The notes beneath the pieces are model-generated. The model was given only the letters and a program-made list of their open reading frames with translations, was not told where the DNA came from and did no database searches. From Capillibacterium thermochitinicola (GTDB lineage: Bacteria > Bacillota > UBA4882 > UBA10575), in contig NZ_JAAKDE010000010.1 of assembly GCF_013664685.1 (NCBI RefSeq), forward strand, positions 1-64,000: 64,000 nt of DNA. Direction: 5' to 3'. Position numbers and translations under genes: made by a program. This document shows positions 8,485 to 17,206 of the stretch, one piece after another (positions within the stretch are counted from its first letter, which is position 1; each line of letters begins with the position of its first letter).

Positions 8485-9588
8485 GTGCGTAAGTTTGCAG
8501 TAGTTTTGTTTCTTGTCCTATGCGGAATCCTGGCGGCGACCCCGGTCTGGGCGGTTGAGGCCGGGGGTAGGGTTAAGTTTGCTTACAGTGGAACCTGGGT
8601 TGAAAACGGGGACTTTAGCGATGAACTAAACGATCATTTGGATCTGGAGCTTTATCTGCCCCCGGTGGGGAAGACGGAGCTTAGTTACGCCTTCCGGGTT
8701 GGAGCACCCTTCCAGGGTTTGCTGGCCGGTGAAGAGGCTACCTATTTCACGAAAAAACTCTACTTGAAGCACCGTTTTTCCCGCTTTCATTTGACGGTCG
8801 GCCGGCAACCGGTCTCCTGGTCCTTCGGGTCGATGCTGAACCCGGTCGACTACACTATTGGGGCCGAGGCTTTGGAAACGGAGAATCAGAGTAAATATAC
8901 GGATGCGGTGGAAGCCTATCTTCCACTGAACTGGAATTCCGGCCTGGCGCTGGTCGCCTCCTTTCCCACCGGTTTTGATTTGGAGACGGAAAAGATGAAA
9001 TGGGGGGTCAGAGGCCGGTTTGGGGTAAAGGGTTACGATCTGACCATCAATTATGTGCAGGAACCGGAAACGGCAGGACCCGGCGGACATGGGCAAGGAT
9101 GGCCCGGTTTGCCCCCTTTTCCCCGGCAACGGGTCGGCCTTACTTTTAAGGGTGACCTAGGGCCAATTGGGGTGTACGGTGCCTACGGCCGTTATTTTGG
9201 CGGGGAGCCGGCGCAGAGCAATAGCTATCTATTGGGTGTCGATTACAGCTATAATGTAGACTATTATCGTAAGCTGACCATGCAGTTGGAATATTTAGGT
9301 CTTGACGGTGGTAATCTGGCGCAACTGCTCGGTCCGTTGATTATGATGGGAAGCGGGAAGGAAAGAACTAATCTTTTAACCGGCACCCTCGCCTACCCGA
9401 TCGATGATTTCTCTGTATTCTCCTTAACTGCCATCGCTAGTTTAGGTGGGGATAAGTATTTGGTCATGCCAAGTTACCAAAATACGCTCCCCGGGAATAT
9501 TGATTTAGATTTAAATTGCGAATTTTATCTAAGGGAGAGCAAACTGGAATCAACTTCAATCGCCGTGGGGTTAAGTTATTCGTTTTGA
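8485..9588 (+). CDS. Predicted outer-membrane beta-barrel protein
   Basis: Protein of 367 residues with a clear signal peptide (FAVVLFLVLCGILAATPVWA, then VEAGG). The rest alternates polar and hydrophobic residues, rich in Gly, Tyr and Phe, with short strands such as LDLELYLPP, ELSYAFRVGAPF and TSIAVGLSYSF. It ends in Phe as outer-membrane barrels recognised by BamA normally do. GTG 8485 follows GGGAGG. I do not recognise a named family; a DUF1302-like or porin-like fold is possible. As the last gene of the LolA-like operon it may be the outer-membrane acceptor or exit of the system. Its presence is the main sign of a diderm envelope. Confidence 0.75.
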   Translation: MRKFAVVLFLVLCGILAATPVWAVEAGGRVKFAYSGTWVENGDFSDELNDHLDLELYLPPVGKTELSYAFRVGAPFQGLLAGEEATYFTKKLYLKHRFSRFHLTVGRQPVSWSFGSMLNPVDYTIGAEALETENQSKYTDAVEAYLPLNWNSGLALVASFPTGFDLETEKMKWGVRGRFGVKGYDLTINYVQEPETAGPGGHGQGWPGLPPFPRQRVGLTFKGDLGPIGVYGAYGRYFGGEPAQSNSYLLGVDYSYNVDYYRKLTMQLEYLGLDGGNLAQLLGPLIMMGSGKERTNLLTGTLAYPIDDFSVFSLTAIASLGGDKYLVMPSYQNTLPGNIDLDLNCEFYLRESKLESTSIAVGLSYSF

Positions 9589-9718
9589 GGGAATTTATAC
9601 CCGGTGGGTGGTATCTCGCCCTTTGGCACCCACTGGGAAATGCCTGTGTACATGGAAGCAACAATTTTGGCTCTATCAAAATGGGTTTAGAACGAAATGG
9701 GATAATATAAAAAACACG

Positions 9719-9750
9719 AAATCCGGCCGGGATGACCCGGCCGGATTTTT
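9719..9750 (+). terminator. Rho-independent terminator after the envelope operon
   Basis: AAATCCGGCCGGG (9719-9731) and CCCGGCCGGATTT (9736-9748) pair perfectly around an ATGA loop, followed by further T. It ends the operon that starts near 3.7 kb. The rest of the 9589-10089 gap contains AT-rich promoter-like DNA and the leader hairpin listed next, and no gene that I can support. Confidence 0.92.
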
Positions 9751-10007
9751 GTGTGCGTTGGTCTTCAAAGTCAGAATACTAATCATTATTTTTTTGTGAT
9801 TTTTTGGTTTTAAATAAGCTGAAGAAGAGCTGAGCGGCTTGGATATTGGAGAGGCCAAAATTATTATAGCATAATCAAAAAAACTCTATTCTATTTGAAG
9901 GGTCCATTTTCTATATTAATAACAGATTAATACTTAGAGGCAACCAGTGGGATGGCAAAGGCAGTTTAAAAAAGGAGAGAAAAAGGGGGTATACACGGGC
10001 CAGATCA

Positions 10008-10064
10008 ACGAAACATGAAAGGTAACTTTTGAAACATTGATTCAATGGGTTACCTTGTTTCGGT
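10008..10064 (+). other. Leader hairpin before the sugar-binding protein gene
   Basis: ACGAAAC (10008-10014) plus AAGGTAAC (10019-10026) pair with GTTACCTT (10049-10056) plus GTTTCGGT (10057-10064), and the loop itself contains CATTG-ATT-CAATG. It stops about 13 bases before the ribosome binding site and has no T-run, so a 5' stabilising stem or regulated leader is more likely than a terminator. Confidence 0.55.
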
Positions 10065-10089
10065 CTAAAAAGAAAGAGGAGGTTTAAGG

Positions 10090-11085
10090 ATGAAAAGGTT
10101 AACAAAAATGGGATTGTTACTGTTGGTGGCTATTGTGGTTTTATCGACTGCGTGCGGGTTGACATTTGCCGCTACACAAAAACTGATTAAAGTCGGGATT
10201 GTCAATCTGCCACCGGAAGAATCCGGCTACCGTCAGGCCAACGTGGAAGACATGAACAAGGTCTTCTCACGGGAAAACGGCTATGACGCGAAACAGACCA
10301 ACACCGCCGACAACAGCGAGCAGATCGCCGCGGCGAGAGGGTACATCCGTGACGGGGTGGACTACCTCCTGATCTCGGCCGCCAACGCCACCGGGTGGGA
10401 CGATGTCCTGCAGTCGGCCAAAAGAGCGGGTGTCAAGGTTATTCTCTTTGACCGGCTCATTGATACGGATCCTTCGAACTATGAGGCCGCCCTTGTTTCC
10501 GATATGCATTATGAGGGTCAGCTGGCCACCGACTGGGTGTTGAAGAATGTGCCGAAACCGATCAAACTGGTCCTGATCCGTGGTCAACTGGGGAGCGCTG
10601 CGGAGATCGGGCGGAGCGCCCCGGTCCTCAAAGCGGCCCAGGAAGGCAAACTGGAGATCGTGGCCGATGGGACCGGCGGAGACACCTGGAGCCTCGAGGA
10701 AGCCCGGAAAGTGGTTGAAGCCGCGATTGCCGCCGGGAAAGATTTCAATGTCATCTATGCACAGAACGACGGTATGGCGCAAGGGGCCGTCCAGGCGCTC
10801 GAAGCGGCCGGGATCAGCCATGGGAAGAACGGCAAGGTCAAGATCATCGGGTTTGACTTTAACCGTTTTGCCCTCCGGAACGTCCAGGCCGGTTACTGGG
10901 ATGCCGATGTCCAGTGCAATCCGCGGCAGGCCAGCCAGATCGATCAATGGATCAAGAGTGGCAATATCCCCAAGGGAATCGTCTATCAGCAGGAAATCAT
11001 CCTCGACACCAACACGATCACCGATGAACACATCGAAAAATACGGGATCAATCCCGATCCGGGCAAGGGTGTAATCACCCGGTAG
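10090..11085 (+). CDS. ytfQ: YtfQ-like sugar ABC transporter substrate-binding protein
   Basis: Exported type-1 periplasmic binding protein of 331 residues. A signal peptide is visible (LLLLVAIVVLSTACGLTFA); the Cys there could be a lipobox but the spacing fits ordinary cleavage after FAA equally well. The body has the YtfQ/RbsB pattern: EESGYRQAN, DGVDYLLISAANATGWDDVL, VKVILFDR and NDGMAQGAVQALEAAG. The ATGW..VL..A segment is typical of the galactofuranose-binding YtfQ branch, so a furanose sugar is a reasonable guess. GAGGAGG precedes ATG 10090. It heads an operon with an ATPase and two permeases. Confidence 0.86.
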   Translation: MKRLTKMGLLLLVAIVVLSTACGLTFAATQKLIKVGIVNLPPEESGYRQANVEDMNKVFSRENGYDAKQTNTADNSEQIAAARGYIRDGVDYLLISAANATGWDDVLQSAKRAGVKVILFDRLIDTDPSNYEAALVSDMHYEGQLATDWVLKNVPKPIKLVLIRGQLGSAAEIGRSAPVLKAAQEGKLEIVADGTGGDTWSLEEARKVVEAAIAAGKDFNVIYAQNDGMAQGAVQALEAAGISHGKNGKVKIIGFDFNRFALRNVQAGYWDADVQCNPRQASQIDQWIKSGNIPKGIVYQQEIILDTNTITDEHIEKYGINPDPGKGVITR

Positions 11086-11101
11086 TATTTCCTGCAGGTA
11101 A

Positions 11102-11142
11102 GGCAGTGCGGTGCCCGGATTTTTCCGGGCCACCGCACTGCC
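11102..11142 (+). other. Intercistronic hairpin after ytfQ-like gene
   Basis: GGCAGTGCGGTGCCCGGA at 11102-11119 pairs with 11124-11142 through a TTTT loop with one bulged C. No T-run follows. Such stems after binding-protein genes commonly protect the upstream mRNA and keep the permease genes at lower expression. Confidence 0.75.
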
Positions 11143-11178
11143 GTTAATTTATGCGCGACCGGTAAAGGAGGTCTTTGC

Positions 11179-12681
11179 TTGCGGTCAGATATTCTACTCA
11201 AAATGGAGGGGATCAGCAAATCCTTTCCCGGGGTCAGAGCTCTCAATAATGTCGATTTCACCCTCCGCCGGGGTGAGATCCACGCCCTGATGGGCGAGAA
11301 CGGAGCGGGCAAGTCCACCCTGATCAAGATTATCACCGGTGTTTACGAAAAAGATGCCGGCCAGATTCTGATCGAGGGCAGGCCGGTTCAGTTTAAATCG
11401 CCGCAAGATGCGCAGAACATGGGGATCGGGACGGTTTTCCAGGAGATTGCGCTGTGCCCCAATTTAACCGTGGCCGAGAATATGTTTATCGGCCGCAGCC
11501 GGGGCAATTTCGTTAAGTGGAAACAGATGAACGCCAAGGCGGCAGAGATGCTCAAATCCCTCGGGATCCCAGCGAGCCCGACCCAAGAACTTGCCAGTTG
11601 CTCAATTGCTGTCCAGCAAATGATCGCGATTGCCCGCGCCGTCGATATGGACTGCAAGATTCTTATCCTGGACGAGCCGACGTCGTCGCTGGACGAAGAC
11701 GAAGTGCAGAAACTCTTCGCCCTCATGCGTGAGCTGAAGGCGCGGGGGGTCGGAATTATCTTCATTACCCACTTTATCGATCAGGTCTATGAGATCAGCG
11801 ACCGGATTACGGTGCTCCGCAACGGCGAGTTAATCGGTGAATACGAAACCACGGCGCTTCCCCAAATCGAACTGATCTCAAAGATGATGGGGAAGGCGCT
11901 GAGTGACGTCGAGACAATCAAAAAACACGCGCCACCGAAGGCGGAGAACAATGTGCCGGTCTTCGAGGCGAAGGACCTGGCGAGCGCCGCCGGGGTCAAG
12001 CCCTTCAATTTTGCGATCCAAAAAGGCGAGGTAAACGGGTTTGCCGGGCTGCTCGGTTCGGGGCGGAGTGAAAGTGTACGCGCGATCTTTGCCGCCGACA
12101 GGGTGACCGGCGGGGAAGTCAAAATCAATGGCAATCGCGTAAAGATCAAAACGCCTCTGGATGCGATGAAGCAGGGCATCGGCTACCTGCCGGAGGATCG
12201 GAAGAGCGAGGGGATCATTGACGAGCTTTCCGTGCGGGACAATATTATCCTCGCCTTGCAAGTGATGAAGGGCTTTTTCAAGCCGCTCTCGCGGAAACAG
12301 GCGGAGGAGTTTGCCAACCAGTTTGTCGAGAAACTGGAGATTAAAACTCCCTCCCTGAACACGCCAATCAAATCGCTTTCCGGCGGTAACCAGCAGAAGG
12401 TAATTCTGGCCCGTTGGCTGCTCACCCACCCGATGTACCTGATCCTCGATGAACCGACGCGGGGTATCGATGTCGGGACCAAAGTGGAGATCCAAAAACT
12501 TGTGCTCAAACTGGCGGAAGAGGGAATGAGCCTGACCTTCATCTCGTCCGAAATTGACGAAATGCTGCGCGTCTGTTCGCGAATGATTGTGATGAAGGAC
12601 CGGGAGATCATCGGCGAACTCAGTGGGATGAATCTGACGGAACAAGATGTGATGCAGATGATTGCGCAGGGAGGTAAATAA
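11179..12681 (+). CDS. Sugar ABC transporter ATP-binding protein (two ATPase domains)
   Basis: Cytoplasmic tandem ATPase of 500 residues, the RbsA/YtfR class. Domain 1 has Walker A GENGAGKST (about residues 38-46), and Walker B ILILDEPTSSLD. Domain 2 has the degenerate Walker A GLLGSGRSE, signature SLSGGNQQKV and LILDEPTRGIDVG. TTG 11179 is taken as start because AAAGGAGG stands just upstream. It energises the two permeases that follow and imports the sugar bound by the YtfQ-like protein. Confidence 0.92.
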   Translation: MRSDILLKMEGISKSFPGVRALNNVDFTLRRGEIHALMGENGAGKSTLIKIITGVYEKDAGQILIEGRPVQFKSPQDAQNMGIGTVFQEIALCPNLTVAENMFIGRSRGNFVKWKQMNAKAAEMLKSLGIPASPTQELASCSIAVQQMIAIARAVDMDCKILILDEPTSSLDEDEVQKLFALMRELKARGVGIIFITHFIDQVYEISDRITVLRNGELIGEYETTALPQIELISKMMGKALSDVETIKKHAPPKAENNVPVFEAKDLASAAGVKPFNFAIQKGEVNGFAGLLGSGRSESVRAIFAADRVTGGEVKINGNRVKIKTPLDAMKQGIGYLPEDRKSEGIIDELSVRDNIILALQVMKGFFKPLSRKQAEEFANQFVEKLEIKTPSLNTPIKSLSGGNQQKVILARWLLTHPMYLILDEPTRGIDVGTKVEIQKLVLKLAEEGMSLTFISSEIDEMLRVCSRMIVMKDREIIGELSGMNLTEQDVMQMIAQGGK

Positions 12682-12682
12682 G

Positions 12683-13801
12683 ATGCCAAAGTTAAAAGCA
12701 CACTTTGATCGCTTGTCCCACCTCTTCCTTCCCCTCTCTGTCCTGGTGATCTTAATTCTGATTAATCTGGTCAAAGGTGCTGATTACTTTAAGATTACCA
12801 TGGTCAACGGGGCCTTTTACGGGAACATCCCGAATATCCTTTTCGGCGCGGCGGAGTTGGTGATTCTGGCGATCGGGATGACCCTGGTGACGGCGGCCTC
12901 CCGCGGACAGGACATCAGCATCGGGGAGATTGGCGCGATTGCTTCCGCCATCTTCGTCCAGTACGTCTTGCGCGCCGGCAGTGCGGTCACTTTATGGACG
13001 ATCCTGGTCGGTTTCCTCATCAGCTGCGTGGCCGGACTCCTCATCGGCGCCTTCAACGGCACCCTGGTCTCCTTCTTCGGGGTCCAGCCGATGGTGGCCA
13101 CCCTCATTCTCTTTTTGGGCGGCCGGTCGATCGCCTTTATTATTGACGGGAAAGTCTCGCCGATCCTGGCGAACGAGATCTCGAACCGGATCGGCACCGT
13201 CATCCCGGGTGTGCCCATCCAGACGCCGATCATCCTGACCGCCGTCTTCATCGCCATCGTGGTCCTGGTCCTCAAGACCACCAATCTCCGGCTCTATGTG
13301 GAGGCGGTGGGGATTAACCCCAACGCGGCCCGCTTGAACGGAATTGACCCGAAGAAGATCATCTTCCTGACCTTTTTGATCATGGGTGTCTGTTCGGCGG
13401 TCGCCGGTTTCATTGCGGTGAACAAGGCGGGGCGGCACGACAGTGTCAATCTCCTCAAGTTCATCATGATGGACGCGATCCTCGCCGTTGCTTTAGGCGG
13501 AAATTCGCTGGGCGGCGGGAAGTTCAGCATTACCGGATCGATTATCGGCGCCTATACGATCGAGATTCTCAACAGGACACTGCTCCGGCTGGAAGTAAAC
13601 CCCGAGGCGATTAAGGCCTTCAAGGCAGTCTTCATCATCATCCTTATGGTTATTGCCTCGCCGGTGGTGAGGGCGTTTGCCAGGAAGGTCTGGGACAAGG
13701 TGAAAACGTTCGTTACCGGCTTTTCCATGCGCAAGTCCGTTGGTCTCAACAAAACAGTGTTTTCGATGGCGGACAGAGCGGCCGGGAAGAAGGAGGAGTA
13801 A
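12683..13801 (+). CDS. Sugar ABC transporter permease (RbsC/YtfT-like)
   Basis: Inner-membrane permease of 372 residues with eight to ten hydrophobic helices. Family marks are the stretch RGQDISIGEIGAIASAIF (the D-I-S-x-G segment) and MMDAILAVALGGNSLGGGKFSITGSIIGA near the end. ATG 12683 follows GGGAGGT and lies immediately after the ATPase stop. It probably forms a heterodimer with the next permease. The C-terminal tail after the last helix is longer than usual by about 30 residues and rich in Lys and Arg. Confidence 0.92.
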   Translation: MPKLKAHFDRLSHLFLPLSVLVILILINLVKGADYFKITMVNGAFYGNIPNILFGAAELVILAIGMTLVTAASRGQDISIGEIGAIASAIFVQYVLRAGSAVTLWTILVGFLISCVAGLLIGAFNGTLVSFFGVQPMVATLILFLGGRSIAFIIDGKVSPILANEISNRIGTVIPGVPIQTPIILTAVFIAIVVLVLKTTNLRLYVEAVGINPNAARLNGIDPKKIIFLTFLIMGVCSAVAGFIAVNKAGRHDSVNLLKFIMMDAILAVALGGNSLGGGKFSITGSIIGAYTIEILNRTLLRLEVNPEAIKAFKAVFIIILMVIASPVVRAFARKVWDKVKTFVTGFSMRKSVGLNKTVFSMADRAAGKKEE

Positions 13802-13802
13802 G

Positions 13803-14903
13803 ATGGAAGCGCTGCGCACAACCAAACCGAAGGTAAGAATGTCGAATTCGACCCTGCTTTTCATCATTGCCGGGATTATCTTTCTCCTGATGTACGGGTT
13901 TGCCCTGATCAGTTTTCCAGGCAGTTTCCTGCAGTTTCAAACCTTCTTTGACTTATTCAACTTTAACGCGGCCCTTTTTATCGTTACCCTTGGGATGTGC
14001 ATCGTCATGATTGCCGGGGGGATCGATATTTCCGTCGGCGCGGTCTGCGGCCTGGTCACCATGGCCTGTGCGATGCTGTTGCAATCGGGGGCGGGGGACG
14101 TTTGGGGAGCCTTGCTGCTCGCCTTGGGGATCGGGCTCGCTTTTGGGCTCATGCATGGCTATCTCATTGCCTATCTTGAAATCCAGCCCTTTATCATTAC
14201 GCTGGCCGGGATGTTCTTGGCACAGGGGTTGCTCACGACCCTGCACAAAGATCCGCTCAACGTCACCAAGCCGGCTTTTGTCGCCCTGCGGAATTTCACC
14301 ATCGAGATTCCTTGGCTCGGGACCGTAAACAGGCTGGGTGTTTTCATCCCGTGTGAAATCAAACCGGGCGTCTTCGTTGTCCTGGTCCTGGTGATTCTCT
14401 ACGCCGTCCTCATGAAGTGGTCGCGTTTCGGACGCAATGTCTATGCGGTTGGCGGCAATATTCAGAGCGCCCGGATGCTCGGGATCAACGTCAAGAAAAC
14501 GCTCTTCCTTTCCTATGTGATCTGCGGATTGACCGCCGGGATCGGGGGATTTGTCTTCCTGATGACCACCGGCGCCGGTAATATCGGCAACGGGGCATTG
14601 TTCGAAATCAAAGCAATTGCTGCGAATGTGATGGGCGGCATTCTGCTCAACGGCGGCGTGGGGAACTTGCTGGGCGCGCCAATCGGGACGCTGACCCTGC
14701 TGACCATCAATGAGCTGATCCGGGCGGCGGGAGTCCAATCGAACCTGCAAGCGATCGTCAGCGGGCTCTTGCTGTATCTCTTCATTGTCCTGCAAAGCAT
14801 CGTGATGTCGTTACGGAGCGGGCGGAAATTCCGCCTTACGCTCCCTCCTTGGCTGAAACCGCACCGGTTGCCGGAAGAGAAAGAGGCCGGGAACCAAGGT
14901 TGA
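13803..14903 (+). CDS. Sugar ABC transporter permease (RbsC/YjfF-like)
   Basis: Second permease of the importer, 366 residues. It has the IAGGIDISVGAVCGLVTMAC segment characteristic of the family and IAANVMGGILLNGGVGNLLGAPIG near the C-terminus. Start ATG 13803 is one base after the previous stop, with GGAGGAG inside the end of the preceding gene. Two distinct permeases instead of a homodimer match the YtfT/YjfF arrangement and support the YtfQ-type assignment of the system. Confidence 0.92.
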   Translation: MEALRTTKPKVRMSNSTLLFIIAGIIFLLMYGFALISFPGSFLQFQTFFDLFNFNAALFIVTLGMCIVMIAGGIDISVGAVCGLVTMACAMLLQSGAGDVWGALLLALGIGLAFGLMHGYLIAYLEIQPFIITLAGMFLAQGLLTTLHKDPLNVTKPAFVALRNFTIEIPWLGTVNRLGVFIPCEIKPGVFVVLVLVILYAVLMKWSRFGRNVYAVGGNIQSARMLGINVKKTLFLSYVICGLTAGIGGFVFLMTTGAGNIGNGALFEIKAIAANVMGGILLNGGVGNLLGAPIGTLTLLTINELIRAAGVQSNLQAIVSGLLLYLFIVLQSIVMSLRSGRKFRLTLPPWLKPHRLPEEKEAGNQG

Positions 14904-14955
14904 CGGAAAGAACTTCGGGGTGCGGATCAGAAACTAAACGATTTTATACAGGTGA

Positions 14956-16050
14956 ATGGTGATGAATTGCGGCCGGATTAATCCAACCAAAGAGCAGGCT
15001 TCCCGAAAACAACCAATTTTACAGCGGATTTCGGTCCGGAAAATCCTGTTTTGCTTGTTGATTGTCCTGACGTTAACCCCGGTCTTGATTGTTGATCTAA
15101 TCTCTCAGGGTAATTTTAAACGAGCGGTTACCGACAAAGTTACCCGCTATTCTTTGGCGGAACTGACGCAAGCAGTGAATAACATCCAAACGAAACTGGC
15201 CGCTTATGAAGCGATTTCTTTGCAATTGTTTGTCAATAATGATTTCCTCGCCGCGCTGGAGAAGTATTACGACCACGGGGATAAAGCGCGGGCGGCGGCG
15301 GAAACCGTAAAGGCTTGTTTCAATGAATATATGAAAAACAACGCCGATTTGTACGGTTTCATGTTTGTGAGCGCTTCCGACCGGGTTGAGCCGCTTGTCG
15401 TCACTAGAGATTGGCAACAAGACTTTCATGATCTCAGCCGGCAATTCAAAGAAACCCACGCTTACCGGAGTATTATGGAAGCGGACGGCGGGATTGTTTG
15501 GGCGGCCCCTTGGCAAGTGAACCGGAGCAATTATCTGCTTTTAGGTCGCCTTTTTAAAAGAATTTCCACCGGGGCAAGGCTGGGAATTATCGCGATCGTG
15601 ATTGACGAAGAGAAGATTGATCACTTGGTGAATTTGGCGTTTTATCACGAATTCAATAATTCCTGGAACGGAATTGAGAAATATTCACTCCTCATTAACA
15701 GGAGGGGTGAAATCATCTCTTCACCGTTTAAAGAGGATATCGGCAAGAAAGCTACGCAACTGATTGACCAGATGTTGCCGACGGACGGAGCGAATGTGGC
15801 CGGGGATGAAACCGGTAAGGGGCAACAGGGAAGTTTCATTGCCACGTTCAACCAGGAGCAAAATTTCGTCACCTATAAAGCGGTGGGGAGGAATGGATGG
15901 TATTTGGTGAATTTGGTTTCGGCGTCCTTTTTATATAAAGAAAGACGGGTGGTTACGGTGATCACCCTGGTTTTGTGTTTATTCTTTGGCGCGCTTGCCC
16001 TTTGTTTGTCTTTATATTTAACAAAGCGGGTCGGTAAAGAACGAAGATAG
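14956..16050 (+). CDS. Orphan dCache-like sensor protein without kinase domain
   Basis: Membrane protein of 364 residues with an N-terminal transmembrane helix (ILFCLLIVLTLTPVLIVDLI, about residues 30-49), about 280 extracytoplasmic residues resembling the Cache sensor region of YesM-type kinases, and a second helix (VVTVITLVLCLFFGALALCLSLYL, about 333-356). It then stops after a short basic tail; no HAMP, histidine kinase or methyl-accepting domain follows, and no homologous remnant is visible downstream. The start at 14956 has only a weak site; ATG 14962 is possible. It lies between a sugar importer and its sensory cluster. It could be a co-receptor or a truncated kinase. Confidence 0.7.
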   Translation: MVMNCGRINPTKEQASRKQPILQRISVRKILFCLLIVLTLTPVLIVDLISQGNFKRAVTDKVTRYSLAELTQAVNNIQTKLAAYEAISLQLFVNNDFLAALEKYYDHGDKARAAAETVKACFNEYMKNNADLYGFMFVSASDRVEPLVVTRDWQQDFHDLSRQFKETHAYRSIMEADGGIVWAAPWQVNRSNYLLLGRLFKRISTGARLGIIAIVIDEEKIDHLVNLAFYHEFNNSWNGIEKYSLLINRRGEIISSPFKEDIGKKATQLIDQMLPTDGANVAGDETGKGQQGSFIATFNQEQNFVTYKAVGRNGWYLVNLVSASFLYKERRVVTVITLVLCLFFGALALCLSLYLTKRVGKERR

Positions 16051-16165
16051 ATAAACACTTTTCGAAGTTGAAAAGCGTTTACTTACAGATGATTCAGTTT
16101 ACTTGTCACATAATTCTTCAAATAATGGAGAAAAAAGGTATAATTAGGTTAAGGGGGTGAGCGGA

Positions 16166-17206
16166 TTGAAAGGTGATCGAATCTTTTGTCTGTCCTTCCT
16201 TCTCCTTTGTCTGGTTTTAGCCATGCATTCTCCTGCTTTAAGTCCTGATTATGTGGTGGCGGCCGCCGAGAATACGCCTGTTTCCGGTTCTTTCTATCCG
16301 AAAAACAGGCCGATTACCATTGCCATTGTCCCGAAATCCCTCGATAATCCGGTCTTTGTCGATTCCATGGAAACATCGATGCAGACCGCGAAGGAATTGG
16401 GGGTCAATTTGGAGTGGGTGGGGCCGTTTAAGGTTGATCCGGATCTTCAGGTGAAAATCATCGAAGGGTTAATTTGGCGGAAAGTTGACGGGATCGCAAT
16501 CAGTACCAGCGATCCGGAGAAAATAAGGAAAGTAATTGATAAGGCGGTTGCGGCCGGGATCAAAGTCGCGACGATCGATGCTGATTGTCCTGGCAGTAAA
16601 CGCCTTTTTTATTGCGGCACCGATAATTATAAGGCCGGCTGGGCTTGCGGCGAGGCGATGGTGAAAATCGTCACCGAACGGGGGCTGGCGGACAAGCGGT
16701 TACGGACGGCGATCCTGACGGGCGGGATTGAGGCGCATAACTTAAACGAGCGGATCCGGGGCTTCAAGGAAGCGGTTGCCGGAAAACTGGATCTTGAGTA
16801 TGTGGCCTTATTGGCTTGTGATGACGATACCACCACCGGGGCCAAGATGGTTGAAGCCTATATCAAAGAGCATCCGGAGACCGATTTGTTCTTTTTTGCC
16901 GGCGGCTGGGCGTTTTTCGGGCCGACAGAATCGATGCCTTTGTATCAGGAATGGTGTAATAACGGGGGAATCGCCGTCTCGATGGACACTTTTTATTCCG
17001 TCTTGCAAGCCGCGAAAAAAGGATTTGCCCAGGCCTTAGTGGGTCAAGACTTCCGGAAGATGGGGGTGCTGACCGTTAAATATCTGGTGGACGCGATTCA
17101 AGGGAAACCGGTGCCAATGGAATATATCGATACCGGCTTGGAATTGGCCGATGAATCCAATTTTGATCAATTGCTGAGTGAGAAAAAGCCATGGGAAATG
17201 AAATGA
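16166..17206 (+). CDS. Sugar-binding protein of a periplasmic sensing system
   Basis: Exported type-1 periplasmic binding protein of about 346 residues. A signal peptide is visible (CLSFLLLCLVLAMHSPAL). The core has NRPITIAIVPKSLDNPVFVDSMETSM, WRKVDGIAISTSDPEKI and the hinge DADCPGSKRLFYCGTDNYKAG, all RbsB-like. TTG 16166 lies 9 bases after AAGGGGG; GTG 16157 directly abuts that site and is less likely. No permease follows; its stop overlaps the start of a histidine kinase, so it is inferred to deliver a ligand signal to the kinase rather than to serve transport. Confidence 0.82.
   Translation: MKGDRIFCLSFLLLCLVLAMHSPALSPDYVVAAAENTPVSGSFYPKNRPITIAIVPKSLDNPVFVDSMETSMQTAKELGVNLEWVGPFKVDPDLQVKIIEGLIWRKVDGIAISTSDPEKIRKVIDKAVAAGIKVATIDADCPGSKRLFYCGTDNYKAGWACGEAMVKIVTERGLADKRLRTAILTGGIEAHNLNERIRGFKEAVAGKLDLEYVALLACDDDTTTGAKMVEAYIKEHPETDLFFFAGGWAFFGPTESMPLYQEWCNNGGIAVSMDTFYSVLQAAKKGFAQALVGQDFRKMGVLTVKYLVDAIQGKPVPMEYIDTGLELADESNFDQLLSEKKPWEMK

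Noticed and set aside
13953-14795. A 280-codon minus-strand frame opposite the second sugar permease
   Set aside because: Highly charged, repetitive composition expected of an antisense reading of a membrane protein.
16066-16082. Catabolite-response (cre) site GAAAAGCGTTTAC before the sensory binding protein
   Set aside because: The match to the cre consensus is poor at the outer positions and has the wrong spacing.
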